NCBI RefSeq assembly: GCF_040833985.1 | Contig: NZ_CP162139.1 | Coordinates: forward strand, 2,938,501-3,002,500 | Source of the DNA: Leptospira sp. WS4.C2 | GTDB lineage: Bacteria; Spirochaetota; Leptospiria; Leptospirales; Leptospiraceae | Reading direction: 5' to 3' | Length of the DNA: 64,000 bases | Shown: positions 55,359-64,000 of the stretch, piece by piece | Layout of the letters: the number at the start of each line of letters is the position of its first letter | Position numbering within the stretch: position 1 is the stretch's first letter | The notes under the pieces: generated by a model | Told to the model about the DNA's origin: nothing | The model's input: only the letters and a program-made list of their open reading frames with translations | Databases searched by the model: none | Position numbers and translations under genes: made by a program

Positions 55359-56690
55359 ATGAACACTCATAATTTAAGTGGACGGCTCTGGTCTGTATTA
55401 ATTTTATTCGGCCTTGTAGGTCAAATCGCTTGGTCCGTAGAGAATATGTATTTCAATCTATTCATCTACAACACAATAGCAAAAAATACATCTTCAGTCA
55501 CATTGATGGTCCAACTAAGTGGAATTGTAGCCACCTTCACCACCCTGATCGCAGGAATCTTAACTGATAAAACGGGAAACCGAAAGTATTTCATTTCTTT
55601 CGGTTATCTTCTTTGGGGTTTACTTACACTTTCCTTTGCCTTCGTTTCCAAAGAGAATACAGCAGAATGGTTTCAAATGTCCGATACGAGCCAAATCATA
55701 AGCCTTACTATTGCAATTGTGATTACTTTAGATTGTATTATGACAGCTTTCGGCTCAACGGCCAATGATGCAGCTTTTAATGCCTATGTGACAGATAACA
55801 CAGAAAATGCGAGGAGTCTCGCTGAAGGTGTATTATCCGCAATGCCTCTAATTGCAATGTTGATTGTAGCGGGAGGATTTGGAATGATTGTGAATGTCCT
55901 TGGATATTCAGGACTCTTTGTCGCTGTTGGTATTATGATGTCAGTTTCTGGACTCATCGGAATTTGGCTCATCAAAGACAATCCAAACCTCAAAAAACAA
56001 AATACTAATTTTATCTCAGACATAAGTTATGGATTCAAACTCAGCGTCATTGAAAAAAACCAGAAGTTGTATTTGTATTTTGTTGCTATGGGGATCTATG
56101 GAATTGCAAGTCAAATTTATATGCCATACCTCATTATCTATATGCAAGAATACTTAAAATTTGATGCCATCCAATACTCAATTGTATTAGCGGGTGTCAT
56201 TCTTGGAGCTAGTATCATTACGATTCTTCTTGGAAAACAATTTGATGGAAAAAATAAAGACAAATTACTAATTTACTTCTCCATTCTCTATATTTTCGGA
56301 ATGTTATCTCTATACTTAATGTCGAAAACAATTGATTTAAATTTTAAAACGTTAGTTATGTGGTTCACAGGAATTACAAGCCTTGTTTTAATCACAGGAT
56401 TTATACAAATTTTAGCACTTCTCGGAGCTCAAATTCGAGACAATACCCCAACAGAAAATACCGGCAAATTACAAGGAATACGGATGATTTTCTTTGTCCT
56501 GATACCTATGTATATTGGACCTATGATTGGAGAAATGATAAACGAAAGCACAAACCTTACATACATTGATCCTGTGAATGGAGCGGTAGCTCACGTACCT
56601 TCGCCCGAAATCTTTTTAGTAGGCGCTATCTTTTGTTTACTAATATTTTTTCCGCTTTCCTTTTTATTTCGAAGCAAACAATCCTTATGA
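55359..56690 (+). CDS. MFS transporter
   Basis: The 443-residue protein has twelve membrane segments and the loop 2-3 motif GILTDKTGNRKYFISFGYLLWG. Overall layout resembles MFS sugar/cation symporters of the GPH/SLC45-like type. Its TGA overlaps the ATG of the GH2 glycosidase gene (ATGA), so uptake of the glycoside and its hydrolysis are co-translated. A broad substrate inference (a beta-glycoside) follows from the neighbour only. Confidence 0.85.
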   Translation: MNTHNLSGRLWSVLILFGLVGQIAWSVENMYFNLFIYNTIAKNTSSVTLMVQLSGIVATFTTLIAGILTDKTGNRKYFISFGYLLWGLLTLSFAFVSKENTAEWFQMSDTSQIISLTIAIVITLDCIMTAFGSTANDAAFNAYVTDNTENARSLAEGVLSAMPLIAMLIVAGGFGMIVNVLGYSGLFVAVGIMMSVSGLIGIWLIKDNPNLKKQNTNFISDISYGFKLSVIEKNQKLYLYFVAMGIYGIASQIYMPYLIIYMQEYLKFDAIQYSIVLAGVILGASIITILLGKQFDGKNKDKLLIYFSILYIFGMLSLYLMSKTIDLNFKTLVMWFTGITSLVLITGFIQILALLGAQIRDNTPTENTGKLQGIRMIFFVLIPMYIGPMIGEMINESTNLTYIDPVNGAVAHVPSPEIFLVGAIFCLLIFFPLSFLFRSKQSL

Positions 56691-58378
56691 AAAAAATCGT
56701 ACATACAGAATATCCGCGCCCTCAATTAGAACGTGATAGTTATATCAATTTAAATGGTGAATGGGATCTGACCCATTCCAAACTAGGCACCGAAGATAAG
56801 ACACAATATAAAATCATTGTCCCATTCTCTCCAGAGACAAGGGCCAGCGGACTAGGAAATTTTATACTGCAACCGCAAGAGGAGTTAATATATAAACGCG
56901 AATTTGAACTTTCCTCTGAATTCATCAAAGACATCACCTTACTCCACTTTGGTGCTGTTGATTATTCCTGTATTTGTTATATCAACGATAAAGAGGTAGG
57001 GACTCATAAGGGAGGTTTTTTACCATTCCATTTTGACATTTCAGAATATATCAAAATAGGGAAAAACGAAATTCGTTTAACTGTGACAGATCCGACCGAT
57101 ACAGGAACACAATCAAGAGGGAAACAAAAACTGAAACGAGGTGGAATTTGGTATACTCCTCAATCGGGAATCTGGCAAACCGTTTGGTTAGAAAGTGTAT
57201 CAAAGGATTATATCAAAGATATTAAGATTACACCCAACATAGATACAAATTCTGTTGAAATTATTTTGAATACCGAAAGCCACCATGTAACCATTCAGAT
57301 ATTAGATGGAGAAAACATTATCGCAGAATCTACTAACGCTAACGCAACTTTAAACATACCAAACATGGAACTTTGGTCACCAGAAAATCCTAAACTCTAT
57401 GGCATATTGATTCAAACATCTGGTGACAAAGTAAAATCTTATTTTGGAATGCGGAAATTTTCTATAGGATTCGATGGAAAATTCAAAAGGTTATTATTAA
57501 ATAATAAACCCTATTTCCACAACGGTCTTTTAGACCAAGGATACTGGTCAGAAGGACTTCTCACACCACCAAACGACGAAGAGATGGAAAAAGAAATCAA
57601 ACTAATGAAAGATATGGGTTTTAATATGTTACGAAAACATATTAAGTTAGAACCATTACGTTGGTATTACCATTGTGATCGATTAGGGGTTCTAGTGTGG
57701 CAAGATTTTGTATGCGGTGGCGGTGCCTACGAAACTTGGAAGGTTGCCTATTTACCTTTTATTGGTTGGAAAACGAAAGATACAAAATATAAATTCTTAA
57801 ATAGAACAGACGAAGCCGGTAGGAATGAATTCATTTCGGAGATGAGTGAAACGGTCAATTTACTGAGGAATACGGTAAGCCTATCTGTTTGGGTGCTTTT
57901 TAATGAAGGATGGGGACAATTCGATAGCATTAAACTCACAGAAAAATTAAGAGAACTAGATAATACTAGAACCATCGATAGTGTAAGTGGATGGTATGAT
58001 CAAGGAAAAGATAGTAGCGACCTAAAGAGCCTACATCTCTACTACCAAAAACTTAAAATACCAAAAAACGAAACAAGAGCCATCGTATTATCTGAATTTG
58101 GTGGTTACTCTTTAAAAACAGAAGGTCATGTTTTTGATGAAAATAAACTCTTTGGATATAAAATTCTTCCAGATAAACAAAGTTTAGAGAAAGAATATAA
58201 AAATTTAATTGAAAACGAACTATTACCTTTGATCGATAAGGGACTTAGTGCCTCCATCTATACACAAGTCAGTGATGTAGAAGAAGAAATTAACGGACTA
58301 GTCACTTACGATAGAAAAGTTGTTAAGTTTGATATCGGATTTATGCAACAACTAAACTCAAAATTAGTTTATCAATAG
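56687..58378 (+). CDS. Glycoside hydrolase family 2 (beta-galactosidase/glucuronidase-like)
   Basis: From ATG 56687 the 563-residue protein has the GH2 order: N-terminal jelly-roll (LNGEWDLT...YKREFEL), immunoglobulin-like middle domain, and TIM barrel with acid/base Glu407 (LFNEGWGQF) and nucleophile Glu470 (LSEFGGYS). It is at the short end of the family, with no extra C-terminal domains. No signal peptide, so it acts on sugars brought in by the MFS partner. The ATG lies in the stop of the transporter gene. Confidence 0.9.
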   Translation: MKKIVHTEYPRPQLERDSYINLNGEWDLTHSKLGTEDKTQYKIIVPFSPETRASGLGNFILQPQEELIYKREFELSSEFIKDITLLHFGAVDYSCICYINDKEVGTHKGGFLPFHFDISEYIKIGKNEIRLTVTDPTDTGTQSRGKQKLKRGGIWYTPQSGIWQTVWLESVSKDYIKDIKITPNIDTNSVEIILNTESHHVTIQILDGENIIAESTNANATLNIPNMELWSPENPKLYGILIQTSGDKVKSYFGMRKFSIGFDGKFKRLLLNNKPYFHNGLLDQGYWSEGLLTPPNDEEMEKEIKLMKDMGFNMLRKHIKLEPLRWYYHCDRLGVLVWQDFVCGGGAYETWKVAYLPFIGWKTKDTKYKFLNRTDEAGRNEFISEMSETVNLLRNTVSLSVWVLFNEGWGQFDSIKLTEKLRELDNTRTIDSVSGWYDQGKDSSDLKSLHLYYQKLKIPKNETRAIVLSEFGGYSLKTEGHVFDENKLFGYKILPDKQSLEKEYKNLIENELLPLIDKGLSASIYTQVSDVEEEINGLVTYDRKVVKFDIGFMQQLNSKLVYQ

Positions 58379-58387
58379 GAAGACATA

Positions 58388-59563
58388 ATGGATTTTATCA
58401 TTAATCATCTGATGTTGGTATTTGCTTTCATCATAACTTTCTCTTTTCTATTATATTATTTCTTTGAAGTTGCAGAAACTCCAGTACTTAGATTTAGTGA
58501 ATCAGATTTTTTATTACGAATAATCGAAAGATCACCTAATCTTACAAATAAATACTATCCAACATTTTGGTGTTTTAACCAACATCTAATGTTATTTCTC
58601 CTTATGTTACGTGAGTACAGGACAAAGCCATATCTATATGACCACCTAGAACGACTAAAAATGAAAGACGGGGGAATAACAGGGCTTGCATGGTCCGGTA
58701 TCAATACAAAATCAGCTAAGGACAATAATCCAATTGTTGTAGTATTTCATACTATAAGTGGTGACGAACAGGATGTGAAATCCACTGTGAAATATTTGAG
58801 GGAACGATACGATTGGATAGTTGTTGTTTGCATTCGGAGAGGGCACGGAAACCTCCCACTTACCAAACCGAAAATTAATACTATGGGTTCGACTTCCGAT
58901 CTCAAAGAACAGTTATCCTATATTCAAAAAAAGTATCCCAAAAAACAAATGTTTGGTGTTGGAATTTCAGCAGGATCTGGATTACTTGCACGTTATTTAG
59001 GAGAGGCTGGAATCAAAAGCAAATTTAACGCTGCAGTTGCTGTTTCGCCAGCTTACGATATCGAAAAAGCATTTCACCGAGTTCACCCTATTTACAGTAA
59101 AATAATGGGACAACGGTTGATTAATTACTTTCTAAAGAATCATTACGAAAGTTTATCCAAACTCAAAGGTGTAGATGAACTCTTCAAAATTAAAACGATT
59201 GGAGAATTTCAAGACAACCTTCATACAATTTCCGGATTCAAAGATAAGGAAAACTATTATTACCATTCAAATCCAGTTCTAGTTGCTAAAAATATAAAAA
59301 CTCCACTTCTAGTTTTGAATTCGGCAGACGACCCAATCTGTGTAAATCAAAATGTGTTGGAAAATCTCCATTGGTTAGAAACTCTTCCTAACACAATCCA
59401 TGTACATACAAAACGAGGTAGTCATATTGCATACTTTCAAGGACTAAAGGCAACTTCTTGGTCTGACAAAATTATTGGAGAGTATTTTGCGGCGATTCTA
59501 CGAGAAGAATTCTCCAAACAAAGATCTCCACAAAAGGCAAAAAAGAAATCCAAAAAAAAGTAG
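58388..59563 (+). CDS. Alpha/beta hydrolase (YheT-like)
   Basis: The 391-residue protein has an N-terminal hydrophobic anchor (about residues 7-27) and an alpha/beta hydrolase fold with nucleophile Ser194 in GISAGSG, an Asp in SADDPICVNQN and His in KRGSHIAYF. Layout resembles YheT/ABHD1-3-type esterases. It starts 9 bases after the GH2 gene with a good ribosome site (GGAAG), so it is the third gene of this operon. The C-terminus is Lys-rich. Substrate unknown. Confidence 0.85.
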   Translation: MDFIINHLMLVFAFIITFSFLLYYFFEVAETPVLRFSESDFLLRIIERSPNLTNKYYPTFWCFNQHLMLFLLMLREYRTKPYLYDHLERLKMKDGGITGLAWSGINTKSAKDNNPIVVVFHTISGDEQDVKSTVKYLRERYDWIVVVCIRRGHGNLPLTKPKINTMGSTSDLKEQLSYIQKKYPKKQMFGVGISAGSGLLARYLGEAGIKSKFNAAVAVSPAYDIEKAFHRVHPIYSKIMGQRLINYFLKNHYESLSKLKGVDELFKIKTIGEFQDNLHTISGFKDKENYYYHSNPVLVAKNIKTPLLVLNSADDPICVNQNVLENLHWLETLPNTIHVHTKRGSHIAYFQGLKATSWSDKIIGEYFAAILREEFSKQRSPQKAKKKSKKK

Positions 59564-59565
59564 GT

Positions 59566-60705
59566 CTAATGTGATTGCAAACGATAGTTTTGCGGCGAAA
59601 GTCCAAACCGATTTTGAAAAAGTTTATGAAATGAAGATTTAGAATTGAATCCAGAAGCATAAATAATGCTCAATATGGTCATATCAGGTCTTTCCAGAAG
59701 AAGTCTCGCTGCCTCCATCAACCGAAATTGATTAACATAGTTACGAAATGTAATTTCCAGATGAGAATTTAAAATCTCAGAGAGCTGGTGTGTACTTAGA
59801 TCCAATCGCTTTGATAGAATCGGCAAAGTAAGATTATCATTCAAATACAATTGTTCCAAATTCATAAGGTCATCCAGTCTCTGTAAAACCTGAGCTATAT
59901 TGATTCCATTCACTCGACTTTCTTTGTATCGAGCAAAACGCGTTTCTGTTTTAAAATTGGGAATAATTTCTCGATGATTCGTTTTTAACAATAAAATAAA
60001 AGCCAAAAGAGACGACAGCCCAAGACAGGCAACAAAAAACATTTGCATAAAAAACAACTGGGAAATAACAAACAAAGTGACTACAAAAAAAGAGTAAATC
60101 AATAACCATAGAAACGGTCCAAATGATGATTTAAGTTTTTCCTTAGAACCAAACCTCCAACGGAACACTCGAATGCTAATCCATAATGTATAACAAAAAA
60201 TTGATACAACACCAAGACTCAGTAAATATTGAATAGAAATCCCAAAGCTCGAACTGATATTTTGAATGTGTAAATCCATAGAAGGCAACTCATAGTTCAC
60301 TGGACGCATTATATAAATATATAATAAACTCAGGAGAGATGGTATAAAATGGAGAATTGGTATTTTATAGTATTCTCCTCCACTCATCTCGTCAAAAAAA
60401 ATATAAATAAAAGGACCAATTAAAAAGATACAAGGGATATGAATTCCATAAAAAAAAGGACATGAATGAATTCCTTCAGTTAATTCAGCATAAACATGTA
60501 ATTGTAAAACAGACAAGGATAAGAAAAAAAATGAAGAAGAATAGCGATAGAAAACACCTGTTTCAAATTTAAATTTTCTCGAATAAATTGAGCCTTGAGA
60601 AGAAACGAGCTCTTTTCTCTTCCTTTCCTTTTGTATCGTTTCAATGAAATGTGAGACGGCCAAAATAAGAGCAACCAATGCTCCTGCGAACGGAATCAAA
60701 TTCAT
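59566..60705 (-). CDS. AraC-family regulator with multi-membrane N-terminus
   Basis: The 379-residue protein has seven predicted membrane segments in its first 240 residues (7TM sensor-like) and a C-terminal AraC domain (LPILSKRLDLSTHQLSEILNSHL and ILSIIYASGFNSKSSFHKLFQNRFGLSPQNYR). Membrane-anchored AraC proteins of this layout sense envelope or extracellular cues. It is divergent from the DJ-1/PfpI-like gene, 119 bases apart, with a palindromic site between them (60767-60789). The gene may control that neighbour, or the MFS-GH2-hydrolase operon with which it converges. Confidence 0.88.
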   Translation of the reverse strand: MNLIPFAGALVALILAVSHFIETIQKERKRKELVSSQGSIYSRKFKFETGVFYRYSSSFFFLSLSVLQLHVYAELTEGIHSCPFFYGIHIPCIFLIGPFIYIFFDEMSGGEYYKIPILHFIPSLLSLLYIYIMRPVNYELPSMDLHIQNISSSFGISIQYLLSLGVVSIFCYTLWISIRVFRWRFGSKEKLKSSFGPFLWLLIYSFFVVTLFVISQLFFMQMFFVACLGLSSLLAFILLLKTNHREIIPNFKTETRFARYKESRVNGINIAQVLQRLDDLMNLEQLYLNDNLTLPILSKRLDLSTHQLSEILNSHLEITFRNYVNQFRLMEAARLLLERPDMTILSIIYASGFNSKSSFHKLFQNRFGLSPQNYRLQSH

Positions 60706-60766
60706 AAAACAATTAAGAAAGAAAAAAGCCGATTGTCTATTTTTTTTATAAAAAACCTACATCTTT

Positions 60767-60790
60767 CCGTTCCATCCGTATACGAACGGA
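60767..60790. promoter_or_regulatory. Candidate AraC operator between divergent genes
   Basis: CCGTTC (60767-60772) and GAACGG (60784-60789) form an inverted repeat with an 11-base spacer that contains CGTATACG. It sits between the AraC-type and DJ-1/PfpI-type genes and is the best candidate binding site in that gap. Confidence 0.45.
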
Positions 60791-60824
60791 CGACCGGTTC
60801 ATAAAACTAGGTGATAATAAATGT

Positions 60825-61979
60825 ATGAATCCTTATACCAAAAACTTCCTTAGAAACCTTCCATACACCCAAAAACAATTTTACTTACAAAGTTTAAGGC
60901 TTTTGATAATTTTCACATTTGTTTTTAGCACCTTTAACCTATTCGGACAATCATTCGATCCAACTTTAAGTAACTTAGAGGTTCTTTCGATTAAACCAAA
61001 CCACAAAAAACCATTAATTGCAGTCATTGGAGAAAATCAATATACAGAACTTACCGACTTTGTCGTTCCCTATGGAATTTTAAAACGAGCGGAAATAGCA
61101 GATGTCTACGCATTGGCACCTAACAAAGGAGCAATGAGTATGTTTCCAGCTCTCTCAATAGAAATCAAAACTTCTCTTGATGACTTTGACAGGCTTCATC
61201 CAGAAGGATCAGATCTTGTGATTGTTCCCGCCATTCACAATGCTGAAAACAAAATCTTAATCCAATGGATTCAAAAGCAATATGAACGCGGAGCAACCAT
61301 TGTAGGTGTTTGCGATGGAGTCTGGACATTGGGTTATGCCGGGTTGTTAAAAAATAAACAGACTACTGGACATTGGTATTCAAAAGAAAACCTAGCTAAG
61401 ACATTTTCAGATTCTACATGGATCAAAAACAAAAGATACATTCAAGATAAAAAGATCATTACAACAACAGGTGTCACTGCTTCTATTCCTGTTTCTCTCG
61501 CTTTGATTGAGGCAATCGCTGGATTTAAAAAAGCAAAAGAAATGGCAATAGAACTCGGAGTATCCGATTGGAGTCCACGACATAATACCGAGGAATTCCG
61601 CTTAGGTTGGAAACAGTATGTAACCGCAGCAAAAAATCTAATTTTCTTTTGGAATTATGAATCCGTTGGGATTCCTATGTATGAAGGTATTGATGAAGTT
61701 TCTTTGGCATTAGTTGCTGATGCCTATTCTCGGACGTACAAATCAAAAGCCGTAACTATTGATTATGGTACCCTACCCGTTCTTACCAAATCAGGAATCA
61801 GGTTCATTTCTGATTTAAGTAGTGATAACCTACAGCAAGGACAAACCCTGAAAGCGATAACAAGGCAGGTAAAAGCTAACGAGCAATTACACCAAACGCT
61901 TGTAGAAATTGAAAAACAATACGGTACATCTACGATGCAATTCGTAGCAATGCAGTTGGAATATGCAATCCAACAATGA
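60825..61979 (+). CDS. DJ-1/PfpI-family protein, secreted or membrane-anchored
   Basis: The 384-residue protein has an N-terminal hydrophobic segment (about residues 23-41, signal or anchor). A DJ-1/PfpI (class I glutamine amidotransferase-like) domain follows (about 60-220) with the nucleophile-elbow Cys163 in GVCDG and a TTGVTASIP segment. A helical C-terminal part of about 150 residues follows. This resembles the sensory half of GlxA-type AraC regulators without the helix-turn-helix, which fits its pairing with the divergent AraC-type gene. Confidence 0.75.
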   Translation: MNPYTKNFLRNLPYTQKQFYLQSLRLLIIFTFVFSTFNLFGQSFDPTLSNLEVLSIKPNHKKPLIAVIGENQYTELTDFVVPYGILKRAEIADVYALAPNKGAMSMFPALSIEIKTSLDDFDRLHPEGSDLVIVPAIHNAENKILIQWIQKQYERGATIVGVCDGVWTLGYAGLLKNKQTTGHWYSKENLAKTFSDSTWIKNKRYIQDKKIITTTGVTASIPVSLALIEAIAGFKKAKEMAIELGVSDWSPRHNTEEFRLGWKQYVTAAKNLIFFWNYESVGIPMYEGIDEVSLALVADAYSRTYKSKAVTIDYGTLPVLTKSGIRFISDLSSDNLQQGQTLKAITRQVKANEQLHQTLVEIEKQYGTSTMQFVAMQLEYAIQQ

Positions 61980-62070
61980 TTCGTTATGTCTCGTGGAAAA
62001 TCGACTGAATCGGATTCCATTTTCAAAATTTCTCCTCCAACCTTTTTCAGCTCGCGTCTCTTTTGCAATT

Positions 62071-63786
62071 ATGAAAACTGGAATCATTAAACTTATGCAT
62101 TCAAAACTTAAACTGTATTTCATCCTTTCCTTTTTTCTTTTTGGATTTCTTCTGCTATCCAGCATGACTCTGGTGTTGCAGATGCAGAATGCACTACCAA
62201 AAAATCTGACTACAACAATCGCTGTAGAAACCATTCTCCTTGTAGTTATTGGTGTCCTCTTTGGATTGACCTTAAGTTCTTGGTTTCTTAAAATCTTTGG
62301 GAAGTTGGAAGCTGCCTTCAAGGAAGTCGGGCTCGGAAATTTACAAGTTCGACTCAAATACAAAACCAATGATCTATTCTCTGATTTTTACATGAGTTTC
62401 CATAGAATGTTACAAGCTCAAGGAGAACTCATTCAACACATTAAAACATCCGCAGACACCTTGTCCTCCGATTCACAAGAAATGAAGTTGGTAACTCTTG
62501 ACTTTTCAACAAACTTACAATCGCAGTCCGCTGCGACGGAAGAAGTTTCAGCATCGATTGAGGAAATCTCTGGAGTTGCTGTATCCATTTCAAACATTGC
62601 GGAAAACAACTCACAAAGTATGAGCAACTTAACATCTGAGGTTGATCGACTATCAATGGCGATCGATAAAACAGGTGAATATGTAGAAGGGACTCTCGAT
62701 TCTATAAAAAATATTATCGAACGCGCAGAAGCAGGAAAAAATACACTTCGCACAATGAATGAAGCAATGGACAATTTGTCTAATAGTTCACTTGAAATTT
62801 CCAAAACAGTCGATGTAATTGCAAAAATCAGTGAACAAGTTAACATGCTTGCTTTGAACGCTTCAATCGAAGCTGCACGTGCTGGTGATGCGGGAAGAGG
62901 ATTTGCGGTCGTTGCAGAAGAAGTTTCGAAACTTGCAGAGAGAACAGCAGGTGCAGTTAAAGGTATTGATTCTTTAATGAAAAAAAATCAGAATGATGTT
63001 TCTTTGGGTAGAGAACGAATTGAAAAAACCACAATGGAAATCCAAGAAATCATAGGTAATATTGATTCTATTTCCGGGAAAATAACGGAAGTTCATTCTG
63101 CAGTAATTACACAAAAAGAATTAAAGAACAAACTCCTCAAGGAAGCTGTCTTTGTAAAAGAGCGATCTGAAGAAATCAAAGAAGCGGTTACCGAACATAA
63201 GACAGCCACAAACGAAGTAATGGCATCCGTTTCTTCCATTAGCCAATCTTCCTTTAGTAATTCTGAAAGTAGCGATGTACTTGCAGGTAAAATCACCGCA
63301 ATTGCGAATACGGCTCACAAACTAATTGCAATGGTTGATCTTTTCAAAACAAATGTTGTTTTTGATGAATCTTCGATTTCAGAAAGAGATGAAGCTACTC
63401 ACAAACTTCAATTCCGATCAGAAATTGGCAGCATTTACTACGTGAAAGAAAAAGATTTACTGGAAGTTGTTTGGACGCCAGACTTTAGCGAAGAAAAATA
63501 CACTGAAATTTTGAACGAAGCATTAAATATTATTCATAAATATAACATACGTAAGTGGCTAGCAGATACTAGAAGGATGGGACTTGTCACAAGGCCTGCA
63601 CAAGAATGGGTAAACGTCAATTGGTTCCCAAAAGCAAGTAATTCCAGCCTTAGAAAGATGGCCGTTGTCGTCCCTAACTCAGCACTGGCAGCCATCTCAA
63701 TAGATGATCAAACATTAAAAACTGGTAATGTAGAACTGAAATCGGTACCAAGTTTAGAATCTGGAATTGTTTGGTTAAACGACTAA
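62071..63786 (+). CDS. Methyl-accepting chemotaxis-like protein with C-terminal STAS-like domain
   Basis: From ATG 62071 the protein is 571 residues: two membrane helices (about residues 14-34 and 46-68) with only about a dozen residues between them, a HAMP-like segment, and the MCP signalling hairpin ISEQVNMLALNASIEAARAGDAGRGFAVVAEEVSKLAERT. A C-terminal domain of about 120 residues follows (SIYYVKEKDLLEVVWTPDF...IRKWLADTRRMG...VNVNWFPKA) like a STAS/SpoIIAA fold. No ligand-binding periplasmic domain exists, so it may sense from inside. Alternative starts at 61963 and 62095 are in frame; none has a strong ribosome site. Confidence 0.8.
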   Translation: MKTGIIKLMHSKLKLYFILSFFLFGFLLLSSMTLVLQMQNALPKNLTTTIAVETILLVVIGVLFGLTLSSWFLKIFGKLEAAFKEVGLGNLQVRLKYKTNDLFSDFYMSFHRMLQAQGELIQHIKTSADTLSSDSQEMKLVTLDFSTNLQSQSAATEEVSASIEEISGVAVSISNIAENNSQSMSNLTSEVDRLSMAIDKTGEYVEGTLDSIKNIIERAEAGKNTLRTMNEAMDNLSNSSLEISKTVDVIAKISEQVNMLALNASIEAARAGDAGRGFAVVAEEVSKLAERTAGAVKGIDSLMKKNQNDVSLGRERIEKTTMEIQEIIGNIDSISGKITEVHSAVITQKELKNKLLKEAVFVKERSEEIKEAVTEHKTATNEVMASVSSISQSSFSNSESSDVLAGKITAIANTAHKLIAMVDLFKTNVVFDESSISERDEATHKLQFRSEIGSIYYVKEKDLLEVVWTPDFSEEKYTEILNEALNIIHKYNIRKWLADTRRMGLVTRPAQEWVNVNWFPKASNSSLRKMAVVVPNSALAAISIDDQTLKTGNVELKSVPSLESGIVWLND

Positions 63787-63806
63787 ACTCGTAGCTAATA
63801 AAACTA

Positions 63807-63843
63807 GCAGATCATTGTTTTATTTTGAATCGCAATGATCTGC
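63807..63843. terminator. Bidirectional terminator-like hairpin
   Basis: GCAGATCATTG and CAATGATCTGC form a perfect 11-bp stem with a 15-base loop between the ends of two convergent genes. A-rich and T-rich runs flank it, consistent with termination in both directions. Confidence 0.65.
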
Positions 63844-63856
63844 AAAAATTTAATCT

Positions 63857-64000
63857 TTATTTATCTCGTTCTAATACAAAGAAGAAAGGTTGTTTCATTC
63901 CCCTGTAATCCATACATCCAAATAAAGTATCTTGATTTACTTTTTTAAAAACATCATGAATTGGAAGATTATCATAAATCATGGCAGCAGTAAGTTTTCC
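63857..64000 (-). CDS. Partial CDS, DUF4334/GXWXG-like protein (C-terminus)
   Basis: The frame enters from the right edge and ends at TAA (63857-63859). The visible 47 residues, AAMIYDNLPIHDVFKKVNQD then TLFGCMDYRGMKQPFFFVLER, match the C-terminal half of DUF4334, which follows a GXWXG domain in full-length proteins (typically about 180 residues). Function of the family is unknown. It is convergent with the chemoreceptor-like gene. Confidence 0.7.
   Translation of the reverse strand, partial: GKLTAAMIYDNLPIHDVFKKVNQDTLFGCMDYRGMKQPFFFVLERDK

Noticed and set aside
1..64000. CRISPR array, tRNA, rRNA, transposase or phage genes
   Set aside because: No regularly spaced direct repeats, cloverleaf-like sequences or transposase/integrase motifs were seen on either strand when read by eye; tRNA absence would need a dedicated scan to confirm.

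Overview
The window looks like chromosome of a Leptospira species, more likely from a saprophytic or environmental lineage than a host-restricted pathogen; that lineage call is inference. The signs are a giant spirochaete coiled-coil protein (SpiroCoCo type), a DUF1577/PilZ-type protein, Leptospira-style multi-membrane glycosyltransferase-like proteins, many lipoproteins with spirochaete lipoboxes, AT-rich coding sequence and frequent GTG/TTG starts. Genes are tightly packed on both strands. No gap exceeds 300 bases. I see no rRNA, tRNA, CRISPR array, insertion sequence or prophage.

Layout: 1-3504 holds lipid-related genes (an isoprenylcysteine-methyltransferase-like membrane enzyme facing a PlsC-like acyltransferase), an orphan GHKL ATPase and a di-iron ferritin-like protein. 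3588-7794 holds the coiled-coil giant, a 67-residue histone-fold protein and methionine aminopeptidase. 7852-11738 holds a Cys-rich secreted peptide, a single-domain response regulator, thiM-thiE, a VapC/PIN toxin remnant fused to the end of thiE, queG and a thioesterase. 11781-17047 holds an OmpA-like protein and two tandem paralogous beta-propeller lipoproteins. 17070-23077 holds a patatin, a DUF1577/PilZ protein with a structured leader, a degenerate HEPN-like protein, an FKBP, a YHYH lipoprotein, a MORN-repeat lipoprotein and an SCO protein. 23137-28418 holds an ABC-2 exporter, an ABC-F ATPase and purT.

28494-33188 contains an ankyrin/AraC pair and a copper module: cueR facing a His-rich secreted protein, copZ and copA, with a textbook MerR-type 19-bp-spacer promoter and operator between them. 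33183-38327 holds an SGNH hydrolase, a GT-C-like protein, a zinc-ribbon/FxLYD protein, a STAS protein and a lipoprotein. 38334-44300 holds a two-component pair and a 1039-residue P-type ATPase with an N-terminal PTS EIIA-like domain. 44408-51000 holds a secreted protein, an SDR, a propeller lipoprotein and two large GT-C-like proteins whose 3' ends overlap.

51011-64000 looks accessory: neutral ceramidase, a DUF3817 protein, an LpxR-family protein with a large helical insert, an operon of MFS transporter, GH2 glycosidase and alpha/beta hydrolase, a membrane-anchored AraC regulator facing a DJ-1/PfpI protein, and a chemoreceptor without a sensor domain but with a C-terminal STAS-like domain. 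The right edge cuts a DUF4334-like gene.

Most interesting items are the histone-fold gene, the EIIA/P-type ATPase fusion, the toxin relics (PIN and HEPN), the CueR promoter, the competing hairpins before the PilZ gene, and the sugar-hydrolase operon in a genus generally described as living on fatty acids.
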